Below, in pieces: positions 1 to 6,122 of a stretch of DNA of 12,736 nucleotides (its first letter is position 1; each line of letters opens with the position of its first letter). The notes below the pieces were generated by a model. That model did not search any database, had not been told where the DNA came from, and worked only from the letters and a program-made list of their open reading frames with translations. Position numbers and translations under genes: made by a program. The stretch is from Spartobacteria bacterium (lineage in GTDB: Bacteria; Verrucomicrobiota; Verrucomicrobiia; Chthoniobacterales; Chthoniobacteraceae): contig JANXZI010000765.1 of assembly GCA_025355595.1 (NCBI GenBank), positions 1 through 12,736 of the forward strand, in the 5' to 3' direction.

Positions 1-1
1 C

Positions 2-865
2 ATGCACGCCATCGGCCAGCATGTGCTGGCGAACCGCAAGGGCGCAAAGGTCGCCTACGTCACGAGCGAGAAGTTCACCAACGAGTTCATCGACGGAATT
101 CAAAACGGCACGCTCGTGAAATTCCGCAAGCGCTACCGCCAAGTGGACGTGCTGCTCATTGACGACATCCAGTTCCTCGCCGGAAAGGAGCGCTCGCAGG
201 AGGAATTTTTCCACACGTTCAACACGCTCTTCGACGGCCACAAGCAGATCGTCCTCAGTTCCGACCGACCGCCGGCAGAGATCGGCAACCTCGAGCCGCG
301 ACTCGTCTCGCGCTTCGAGTGCGGCATGACGGCCGAGCTGCAGCTCCCGGATGTCGAGACGCGCACCGCCATTTTGCAGAAAAAGGCCGCCGCACTCAGC
401 GTGAAGATCGATCCGGAGCTGATCGCCTTTCTCGCGCAGCGCATCCGCACAAACATCCGCCGGCTCGAGGGCGCGCTCATGCGCGTCGCGTCGTTCATCT
501 CGCTCAGCGGCGGCACACCGTCTTCGGAGCGCATCGAGGAACTGCTGAAGGATCTGCTGCAGGAGGAGGCGCGTCGCAGCGTGAGCATCGACAACATCCA
601 GAAGCGCGTGGCCGAGCATTTCGACGTGCGCTACGCGGACATGACGAGCAAGCGTCGCCCGAAGAACATCGCGTTCCCCCGGCAGATCGCGATGTACATC
701 GCGCGCGAACTCACCAAGTCCTCGCTCATGGAAATCGGCGACGCCTTCGGAGGACGCGACCACGGCACCGTGCTGCACGCGCACCGGCTGGTGAAGGAAC
801 GCATCACCACCGACGAAAAAATCCGGCAGGTCGTGAAGTTTTTGCAGGATCAGCTCCAGCGGTAA
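2..865 (+). CDS. dnaA: Chromosomal replication initiator DnaA, 5'-truncated by the window edge
   Basis: DnaA is the AAA+ ATPase that binds DnaA boxes and opens the replication origin. Only the last 287 residues are visible; the first ATG here is internal (it should follow the Walker A region), so domain I, domain II and Walker A lie off the left edge. Counting from position 2: Walker B LLIDDIQF at residues 51-58, sensor 1 LSSDRPP at 85-91, the box VII arginine-finger segment LVSRFE at 101-106, sensor 2 RRLEGAL at 153-159, then domain IV (about 196-287) with the DNA-binding signature GGRDHGTVLHAH at 250-261. The signature has Gly where E. coli has Thr435 (GGRDHTTV). The downstream neighbour is convergent and unrelated; no dnaN follows, so this is not the classic dnaA-dnaN arrangement. 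Family call is secure. Confidence 0.97.
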   Translation: MHAIGQHVLANRKGAKVAYVTSEKFTNEFIDGIQNGTLVKFRKRYRQVDVLLIDDIQFLAGKERSQEEFFHTFNTLFDGHKQIVLSSDRPPAEIGNLEPRLVSRFECGMTAELQLPDVETRTAILQKKAAALSVKIDPELIAFLAQRIRTNIRRLEGALMRVASFISLSGGTPSSERIEELLKDLLQEEARRSVSIDNIQKRVAEHFDVRYADMTSKRRPKNIAFPRQIAMYIARELTKSSLMEIGDAFGGRDHGTVLHAHRLVKERITTDEKIRQVVKFLQDQLQR

Positions 866-867
866 GC

Positions 868-880
868 GGAGCGCCGCTCC
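868..880. terminator. Weak hairpin between convergent dnaA and carbamoyltransferase genes
   Basis: A 5-bp perfect stem GGAGC/GCTCC with a GCC loop starts 3 bp after the dnaA stop codon and ends 8 bp before the stop of the convergent carbamoyltransferase. No T-tract follows on either strand, so it would be a poor intrinsic terminator. Its place in the 22-bp convergent gap is the main argument for it. Confidence 0.22.
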
Positions 881-887
881 CGCGAGG

Positions 888-2747
888 TCAGTCCAGGGAA
901 AAGTCCTGCAAGTGGCGGGTGTGATCGGCTTCGGGCATCGGCGCCTGCTCGGATTTCCGCAGGATGAAATTTTCCAGCACGAGCAGGTCCATGTCGGTCG
1001 CAAGGAAGCAGCGCACGGCGTCCTCGGGCGTGCAGACGATGGGCTCGCCGCGCACGTTGAAGCTCGTGTTCACGAGCACGCCGCAGCCGGTCTGCCGCTT
1101 GAATTCGCGGATGAGCCGGGCGTAGCGGCCGTTGCGCTCTTCGCTCACGGTCTGCACGCGCGCGGAAAAATCCACATGCGTGATGGCGGGCAGCGTGCTG
1201 CGGATGACGTTCACGCGCGTGCGCAAATCCGGGTCGCGCATCGCGGCGCGCTGCGTCTCGGTGAGCGCGCTGCGATGTTCCGCGCGCACCGGCGCGACGA
1301 GCAGCATGTACGGCGACTCACGATCGAGGTCGAACCAGTGCGCCGCGTCCTCGGCGAGACAGCTCGGCGCGAAGGGACGGAAGCTCTCGCGGAATTTGAT
1401 CCGCACGTTCATGCGCGCCTGCATCTCGGCATTCCGCGGATCGCCGAGGATGCTGCGCGAGCCGAGCGCGCGCGGGCCGAATTCCATGCGGCCATGGAAC
1501 CAGCCGACCACGCTGCCCTCGCTAATCGCGCGTGCGGTTTCCGCGAGCAGTTCCGTCTCGTCGGCAAAATGGCGGTGCGGCAGTGCGCGGGCTTCGAGCA
1601 CGATGCGGATTTCGTCGTCGGAGAATTTTGGCCCGAGCAGAGCGCCCTTCAGCGAGTCGCTTTTTTTCGGCAGGCGCGGCGTGCCGAGGAGCTGGTGCGA
1701 GACAAACATCGCGGCACCGAGCGCGCCACCCGCGTCGCCCGCGGCGGAGGGAATCCAGATGTCGTCGAAAATTTTTGCGCGCAGCAGCTCACCATTGGTC
1801 ACGCAGTTCAGCGCGACACCACCGGCGAGGCAGAGATGGCGCACGCCGGTGAGCGCCTTGGCGTGCCGGGCCATGCGCAGGACGATCTCGGTCGTCACGC
1901 TTTGGATGCTTGCGGCGAGATCCATCTCGCGCTGGGTGATCGTGTCCTCCGGCTTTCGCGGCGGGCCGCCGAAGAGTGTGTCGAATGATCGCGATGTCAT
2001 CGTGAGGCCGCCGGCGAAATTGAAGTGCCGCATGTTCAACCGCAGCGAGCCGTCGTTCTTCAGATCGATCAGTTCGCGGCGGATGAGGCCGGCATATTTT
2101 GGTTCACCGTACGGCGCGAGGCCCATGAGCTTGTATTCGCCGGAGTTCACGCGGAAGCCGCAGAAGTATGTGAACGCCGAGTAGAGCAGCCCGAGCGAAT
2201 GCGGGAAGCGGAGCGTCTTCAGCATCTCGATTTTTCCGCCGCGGCCCATGCCGATGCTCGCGGTGTCCCACTCGCCGACGCCGTCGAGCGTGAGGATCGC
2301 GGCCTCGTCGAAGGGCGACGGAAAAAATGCGGACGCGGCGTGACTCTCGTGGTGCGACGGAAAAACGATCCGCTTCGTGAACGCTCCGCCGAGCGCACGG
2401 CGGATTTCGCGCGGGAGATGGAGCTTCTGTTTGATCCACAGCGGCATCGCCATCATGAACGACCGCAGGCCTGCGGGCACGCTGGCGACGACGGTGTCGA
2501 GCAGGCGGTCGAATTTCAGCAGCGGCTTTTCGTAGAACGCAACGTGGTCAATTTTCTCCGGCGCGAGTCCCGCCTCGCGCAGGCAGTACTCGACGGCGCG
2601 CGCGGGAAAAGCTGCGTCGTGCTTTTTGCGCGTGAAGCGCTCCTCCTGCGCGGCGGCGATCACTTCACCATCCGTGACGAGCGCGGCGGCGCTGTCGTGA
2701 AAGTAGGCCGAGATTCCGAGGATGCTGCGCGGCTTGGAGGAAGGCAC
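888..2747 (-). CDS. NodU/CmcH-family O-carbamoyltransferase
   Basis: Cytosolic enzyme of 619 residues, the usual size for the family, which transfers a carbamoyl group from carbamoyl phosphate (via carbamoyl-adenylate in the related TobZ) to a hydroxyl, typically of a sugar. The N-terminal ASKHA-like (TsaD-like) domain shows ILGISAYFHDSAAAL at 9-23, the SHHESHAASA metal-site motif at 131-140, LDGVGEW at 154-160, LAGGVALN at 307-314 and SAAGDAGGALGAA at 334-346. The C-terminal carbamoyltransferase domain shows GRMEFGPRALGSRSIL at 419-434 and LVNTSFNVRGEPIV at 558-571. The start is GTG: an in-frame TGA lies four codons upstream, and the nearby ATG at 2758-2760 is out of frame. It lies 73 bp downstream of the ligase on the same strand, so co-transcription is likely. 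That context suggests the acceptor is a cell-surface glycan or its precursor; this is inference, and the acceptor cannot be read from sequence. Confidence 0.93.
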   Translation of the reverse strand: MPSSKPRSILGISAYFHDSAAALVTDGEVIAAAQEERFTRKKHDAAFPARAVEYCLREAGLAPEKIDHVAFYEKPLLKFDRLLDTVVASVPAGLRSFMMAMPLWIKQKLHLPREIRRALGGAFTKRIVFPSHHESHAASAFFPSPFDEAAILTLDGVGEWDTASIGMGRGGKIEMLKTLRFPHSLGLLYSAFTYFCGFRVNSGEYKLMGLAPYGEPKYAGLIRRELIDLKNDGSLRLNMRHFNFAGGLTMTSRSFDTLFGGPPRKPEDTITQREMDLAASIQSVTTEIVLRMARHAKALTGVRHLCLAGGVALNCVTNGELLRAKIFDDIWIPSAAGDAGGALGAAMFVSHQLLGTPRLPKKSDSLKGALLGPKFSDDEIRIVLEARALPHRHFADETELLAETARAISEGSVVGWFHGRMEFGPRALGSRSILGDPRNAEMQARMNVRIKFRESFRPFAPSCLAEDAAHWFDLDRESPYMLLVAPVRAEHRSALTETQRAAMRDPDLRTRVNVIRSTLPAITHVDFSARVQTVSEERNGRYARLIREFKRQTGCGVLVNTSFNVRGEPIVCTPEDAVRCFLATDMDLLVLENFILRKSEQAPMPEADHTRHLQDFSLD

Positions 2748-2820
2748 GGGGACGATTCATGCCCCCGGGCGCGCGGTCCGTCGAGCGACGTTCATGCGCG
2801 GCGTCGCGATGCGGGGCACA

Positions 2821-4719
2821 TTATTTTTGCGGCGGCGGACTGGCCACCTTGAGGCGTGCCTCCAGCTCCGCGGGATCGAAGGTCTCGTGGAGGGTGGCGA
2901 GGAAAGGCGAGATCCATCCGGCACCGAGCGCGACTGCATTCCGATAGTCCGCGAGTGCCTCCACGGGCATGTCGCGCCTTTTCCAGTGCAGCGCGCCGGT
3001 CATCCAGGGCAGCGGCGAATTTGGATCGAGTCTCTTTGCCTGCGCGAGCAGCGCCTCCGCTTCGTCGAAGCGCCCGAGCCGGCTGAGCGCCCACACATTT
3101 CGCAGGACGATGCCGACATCCTGCGGAAAAATGGCGAGCGCCTCGGCATATGCGTCGAGCGCGTCCTCGATCGCAAACCGTCTCGCCTCGTCACTCGGCA
3201 GGCTGTGGCCGAGGATCCGCTGGACTTCGCCGAGCTGGAAATACAGCTCGGGACTCCGCACGCCGCGGCTGATGGCCTTGCCCGCAGCCTCGAGTCCGCC
3301 GCGGATCTTGCCGGTCGCGAGTTTTCCGCGCGCGATCTCCGCGAACAGCTCGCCGGGGACGCGGGGCGTACCGACGAGGAGCATCCACAGACCGAGGGCG
3401 GCGGGGAGCGCATGGAGCGCGCGGGCGGGCCAGCGCGTTTTTTCGCGGAGCGTGCCGGTGACCCGCGGGGCGAGCATGCCGAAGAGAAAGGCCGTGAGAA
3501 AGAGGTTCGCCGGGATGTGAAGATTGAAGTCAATCAGCGCATGCACGAGAACGGCGGCCACCGCGCCGATGGTGCCGATTTGCAGGGCGAGCGCGTGCTT
3601 TTCCACCGGCTCCGGCAGTGCGGCGGAGAGGCCGCCGGCCATCTCGCTCCAGCGCCGCCAGCCTTGCCGCAGATGCGCGGCGATGAGGCCGGTGATGAGG
3701 AGCGCGCCGACGATGCCGTATTCCGCGAGTGCCTGGAGCCAGTCATTGTGCGCAAAGACGGGATCGGTCTGGAGCTCCGGGGAGCGGAACGTGCGGCCGT
3801 AATAGACGTAGGTCCGGCTGCCGGTGCCAAAGATCGGCGCGAGCTGGAACTGCTTCCATGCCGCCTGCCAGAGATGGAAGCGGATGTCCGACGCGATGAA
3901 GACGGTGTTTGCCCGCGTGCGGATCGCGTAGCTGCGTTCCGCGACAAAGGCGAGGGTGCCGCCGATGATGGCGATCACCGCGACGATGGCGGCGATGCGC
4001 GGCATCATCCCGCGCGCCAGCCGCGAGCGCAGAGCCCACACACTCGCACAGGCAAAAAACGCGAGCCCCGCCCCGGCGCTGAGGTAGCCGCCGCGGCTGC
4101 CCGTGAGCACGAGTCCCGTGAGGCACATGAGCGCGAGGTAGGCAAAGATCATTTTTCCCCGCGCCCGGAAGCTGCCCCAGAAGCAGAGACTCGTGGCAAG
4201 AATCAGCGCCACTTCAAGGAAGCCGGCGAGGTGGTTCGGCGAGATGAAGAGGCCCGAGGCGCGGAAGCCTGCTTCGGGGCGGCCTTCGGACAGGAGAGGA
4301 TTGAAATTTGCATCCTTCGCAAACTGGTAGATCGCGAGGCCGACCTGCGCGCTGGCGAGGGCCATGATCCCGCAGACGACCTTGAACCTCGTGCCGGCGT
4401 CGCCCGCAAAAAGTGCGGTGATGAAATACATGAGCAGTGCTGCCAGCGCCGCGTAGAAATCGAATCCGGCGAGCCATGCGGACGGAGAAAGGGCGGCGCG
4501 CACGAACACGTAGATCGCGAATAGGATGGCGGTGAGCAGGCACGCGGAATCCATGCGCGCCGGGGCCTTCCGGAGGGAAAACAGCGCGAGCACGCCGGAG
4601 AACCCGAGGATGAGGTTTGCCGGCAGCGTGTAGATGAGCCGCGTGCCGTCGCCGCCGCCGAAGGAAAGTTGCATCACCGCGATGGCCGCGAGGATCAGGA
4701 TGGCGTGGAGCGACTTCAT
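2821..4719 (-). CDS. O-antigen ligase/polymerase (Wzy_C family) with C-terminal TPR repeats
   Basis: Integral inner-membrane protein of 632 residues with about ten or more hydrophobic helices in residues 1-450. Family signatures are SPNHLAGFLEV at 160-170, LTGSRGGYLS at 205-214 (the conserved Arg of WaaL/Wzy proteins), FAHNDWLQALAEYGIVG at 322-338 in the periplasmic-loop region, and HALIDFNLHIPANLF at 393-407. Residues about 455-600 form TPR-like helical repeats (for example FDEAEALLAQAKRLDPNSPLPW), expected to be periplasmic. Such proteins polymerise or ligate lipid-linked oligosaccharides (O-antigen, exopolysaccharide) or glycosylate proteins; WaaL, Wzy and PglL-type activities cannot be told apart here. 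The ATG at 4719 directly precedes a hydrophobic N-terminus and has no Shine-Dalgarno sequence. It begins ATGA, and a possible 56-codon upstream frame ends in that overlap. Next gene in the same direction is the carbamoyltransferase. Confidence 0.9.
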   Translation of the reverse strand: MKSLHAILILAAIAVMQLSFGGGDGTRLIYTLPANLILGFSGVLALFSLRKAPARMDSACLLTAILFAIYVFVRAALSPSAWLAGFDFYAALAALLMYFITALFAGDAGTRFKVVCGIMALASAQVGLAIYQFAKDANFNPLLSEGRPEAGFRASGLFISPNHLAGFLEVALILATSLCFWGSFRARGKMIFAYLALMCLTGLVLTGSRGGYLSAGAGLAFFACASVWALRSRLARGMMPRIAAIVAVIAIIGGTLAFVAERSYAIRTRANTVFIASDIRFHLWQAAWKQFQLAPIFGTGSRTYVYYGRTFRSPELQTDPVFAHNDWLQALAEYGIVGALLITGLIAAHLRQGWRRWSEMAGGLSAALPEPVEKHALALQIGTIGAVAAVLVHALIDFNLHIPANLFLTAFLFGMLAPRVTGTLREKTRWPARALHALPAALGLWMLLVGTPRVPGELFAEIARGKLATGKIRGGLEAAGKAISRGVRSPELYFQLGEVQRILGHSLPSDEARRFAIEDALDAYAEALAIFPQDVGIVLRNVWALSRLGRFDEAEALLAQAKRLDPNSPLPWMTGALHWKRRDMPVEALADYRNAVALGAGWISPFLATLHETFDPAELEARLKVASPPPQK

Positions 4720-4886
4720 CGTGGGGCGTGCTGGTGGTGCCTGCGCATCCCGGATTTCTGCGGATGCCGTGGCGGATGCGCCAGATCAATCAGCATCCAC
4801 GAGCCCGGCTGGCCTAGGATTTCATACGTGAGCAGAGTCGAACCCGACGCCGACCACAGGGCGTAATCTGATCCGAGTCCAAACAT
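4716..4886 (-). CDS. Possible 56-residue upstream ORF overlapping the ligase start (doubtful)
   Basis: On the minus strand an ATG at 4886 opens 56 codons and stops at a TGA that shares ATGA with the ligase start codon. The first 40 residues look protein-like (GSDYALWSASGSTLLTYEIL at 5-24, then GQPGSWMLIDLAHP); the end is rich in His, Arg and Pro. There is no Shine-Dalgarno sequence, and third-position GC (about two thirds by hand count) looks lower than in the neighbouring genes. I recognise no family. It could be a translationally coupled small protein or leader of the ligase, or a chance frame, since any gene starting ATGA gives an overlapping TGA. An in-frame stop lies eight codons before its ATG. 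Confidence 0.28.
   Translation of the reverse strand: MFGLGSDYALWSASGSTLLTYEILGQPGSWMLIDLAHPPRHPQKSGMRRHHQHAPR
4743..4781 (-). promoter_or_regulatory. Inverted repeat just upstream of the ligase start
   Basis: Perfect 8-bp arms GCGCATCC (4743-4750) and GGATGCGC (4774-4781) flank 23 bp; inside is a second GGATGC copy, giving the direct repeat GCGGATGC at 4760-4767 and 4772-4779. The element ends 23 bp before the ligase ATG and lies inside the doubtful 56-codon frame. It could fold in the leader RNA or bind a protein. Function is unknown and it may be chance in GC-rich DNA. Confidence 0.25.
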
Positions 4887-5085
4887 GACGGCGGCAATGC
4901 GAGAAGGTCATCGAACTTCGCGCATCCCCGGTGCTGGCCATGGAAAAAGCGTGATGCGGCGCGGCGCGATCGCATCGAAATGGCGCTATGAAAGCACCCG
5001 TCCTTGATCTCGCAGCCGCACTTCCAAATCACGCACCGGATCAAGGCCGATGCGGCGGTAGTTCGCGCGCCCTCCAGATGATCCA

Positions 5086-5101
5086 CTGCGCACCAGCGCA
5101 G
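5086..5101 (-). terminator. Hairpin 5 bp after the FecR-like gene, possible terminator
   Basis: A perfect 6-bp stem CTGCGC/GCGCAG with a 4-nt loop begins 5 bp past the TAG of the FecR-like gene in the transcribed direction. The 3' side (TGGATCATC) has no T-run, so only the location and the GC-rich stem support a terminator role. Confidence 0.3.
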
Positions 5102-5106
5102 GGCTG

Positions 5107-5664
5107 CTACTGGACGCCGACCTGTTGACCGCCGCTGTTGAAGATGCCGATCTGTCCGGTGGGTAGGACCCTGGTCGTCGTGGGGCCGTTGGAGTTGCCC
5201 CCGCCGCCGCCCACGCTGCTGCCGGCGAAGTTTCCAAAGCTGAATGCCCCGAGGTAGGGCGATTCATTCACGTCGGAATCACCCTGCTGCACGATTACCG
5301 GAATGGCGTTGGGGCCGGGGTTCGCAGACGGGAAATAATTGGCTCCCCCCGTCAGGATCGCAGCCACCACGTTGCGACCTTCGCGGTAACCGCGAACGCG
5401 CGAATTCGGGTTGATCACCAATCTGCCACCATCAGTGAAATCAACCTCGGCCTTGCACGCGAAGGTTTGGATGATGTCGCCATTCCGAATCGCGTAGCCG
5501 CTCGGGCGCCGCACTTTGTTGACCAGAATGACGCAACGGGGAGGCTCAAACCTGAGCGTGCCGATCACCGGCGCGTCTTGGGCGGATGCGTCCAGCATGG
5601 AGATAAAGAGCGCGAGCACGCAGAGTGTCATCGTTGTGAGGAAAGAGAGGCGGCTGAGCTTCAT
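5107..5664 (-). CDS. Small secreted FecR-like domain protein
   Basis: The start is taken at the ATG at 5664, giving 185 residues, because it begins a textbook Sec signal peptide: MKLSR, a hydrophobic core to about residue 23, then DASA|QD with cleavage after Ala28. An upstream in-frame ATG at 5718 would add 18 polar residues ahead of the signal and is disfavoured. Residues about 35-95 resemble a FecR fold: NGDIIQTFACKAEVDFTDGG, then LVINPNSRVRGYREGRN and AAILTGGANYF, matching the family pattern of G-D-x-V-x-T, a 'dGs-l-l-p-s' strand and 'l-x-G'. The C-terminus is low complexity (GGGGGNSNGPTTT) and ends without an anchor. Classical FecR proteins are membrane anti-sigma regulators paired with an ECF sigma factor; neither an anchor nor a sigma gene is visible, so this is more likely a free periplasmic or secreted protein. 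The domain call is by eye and moderate; that it is an expressed secreted protein is more certain. Confidence 0.68.
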   Translation of the reverse strand: MKLSRLSFLTTMTLCVLALFISMLDASAQDAPVIGTLRFEPPRCVILVNKVRRPSGYAIRNGDIIQTFACKAEVDFTDGGRLVINPNSRVRGYREGRNVVAAILTGGANYFPSANPGPNAIPVIVQQGDSDVNESPYLGAFSFGNFAGSSVGGGGGNSNGPTTTRVLPTGQIGIFNSGGQQVGVQ

Positions 5665-5836
5665 AAAATGGGCGGTTGGGTTCGGGGATATTGATTTAGG
5701 ACGCGGAAACCATGCCACCTCGAATCATTCCAGCAAGGGAAAAGGTGTGGAGAATGTGCGACATGGCGGCGGGTGGCCGTGCGGTGGAAATATCGGTTGT
5801 CCTAGCACGCAAGCTGCGGTAGGCATCCGCACATTC

Positions 5837-6019
5837 ATGGCACTTCTCCGCTCCATTTTCTGGTTCGCGCTCTTTGCGGCCTCCACATTTTGCTTCGTCG
5901 TACTGTTCGAGCATGGGGTGTCGAACTTCGGCGGCAATGCGCAGAAGGAACTCGAGTCTGTGAAAAAGATGGTCGGTCTCGGCGACAAAAAGGCCGCGGC
6001 TCCGGCACCCGCGAAGTAG
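5837..6019 (+). CDS. Small single-pass membrane protein, unknown function
   Basis: Sixty residues. An N-terminal hydrophobic helix (about residues 2-25, LLRSIFWFALFAASTFCFVV) is followed by a short polar tail with EHGVSNFGG, a charged helix (AQKELESVKKMVGLGD) and a KKAAAPAPAK end. This looks like a small inner-membrane protein with a cytoplasmic or periplasmic amphipathic tail. The ATG at 5837 is preferred over longer in-frame upstream starts because the hydrophobic helix begins there and the upstream residues have no protein-like character. There is no good Shine-Dalgarno sequence. It is divergent from the FecR-like gene (172 bp away) and 103 bp ahead of the TPR gene, which has its own promoter. 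I do not recognise a family; similar short proteins are common as unnamed ORFs in PVC genomes. Confidence 0.6.
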   Translation: MALLRSIFWFALFAASTFCFVVLFEHGVSNFGGNAQKELESVKKMVGLGDKKAAAPAPAK

Positions 6020-6079
6020 CCGCGATGGTGGGAAGGCGCGGCCATTTTCCGGGCGCGAAAAAAATGCTGCGCGTGAAGA

Positions 6080-6108
6080 TTGTCAGCCGCGCGGGAGACT
6101 GATATATT
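6080..6108 (+). promoter_or_regulatory. Sigma-70-like promoter of the TPR gene
   Basis: TTGTCA at 6080-6085 (5 of 6 to TTGACA), a 17-bp spacer and TATATT at 6103-6108 (5 of 6 to TATAAT). This is the best match to the housekeeping consensus that I found in the window. The expected start point near 6115 leaves a leader of only about 8 nt before the ATG at 6123, so the mRNA would be nearly leaderless, in keeping with the absence of a Shine-Dalgarno sequence. Confidence 0.58.
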
Positions 6109-6122
6109 TCCCAGCCCGAACA

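Larger units (their letters stand above)
4720..5106. other. 387-bp stretch with no confident gene
   Basis: The stretch lies between the ligase start and the stop of the FecR-like gene, both on the minus strand. It holds the doubtful 56-codon frame (4716-4886), the inverted repeat at 4743-4781 and the small hairpin at 5086-5101. The 220 bp from 4887 to 5106 contain only short frames with unconvincing composition (for example a Cys/Arg-rich 90-codon minus-strand frame at 4814-5086). I found no clear sigma-70 promoter for the ligase, no tRNA and no recognisable riboswitch core. Confidence 0.6.

Noticed and set aside
207..215. TTTTCCACA, a match to the loose DnaA-box consensus, next to dnaA sequence
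   Set aside because: Lies within conserved dnaA coding sequence (Phe-Phe-His) and is alone; a further near-match at about 5744 is equally isolated. There is no cluster or AT-rich region to suggest an origin.
912..1988. A 358-codon plus-strand frame opposite the carbamoyltransferase
   Set aside because: No motif, Arg/Ala/His-rich, and the minus strand carries all carbamoyltransferase signatures.
2722..4524. A 600-codon plus-strand open frame antisense to the ligase
   Set aside because: Its product is dominated by Glu, Arg, Gly and Ala without any domain. The opposite strand encodes a clear membrane protein with family motifs; the frame is a GC-rich shadow.
4820..4850. GGTTCGACTC on the minus strand, resembling a tRNA T-loop
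   Set aside because: Flanking bases do not pair into a T-stem, and no acceptor, D or anticodon arms are found around it.
4814..5086. A 90-codon minus-strand frame in the ligase/FecR-like gap
   Set aside because: Rich in Cys, Arg and Ser without pattern, and no start signal; it looks non-coding.
6037..6064. GC-rich hairpin followed by seven A residues, as a terminator of the 60-residue gene
   Set aside because: The stem has a central G-G mismatch, and the run is A, not T, on the plus strand; on the minus strand the T-run would precede the hairpin.
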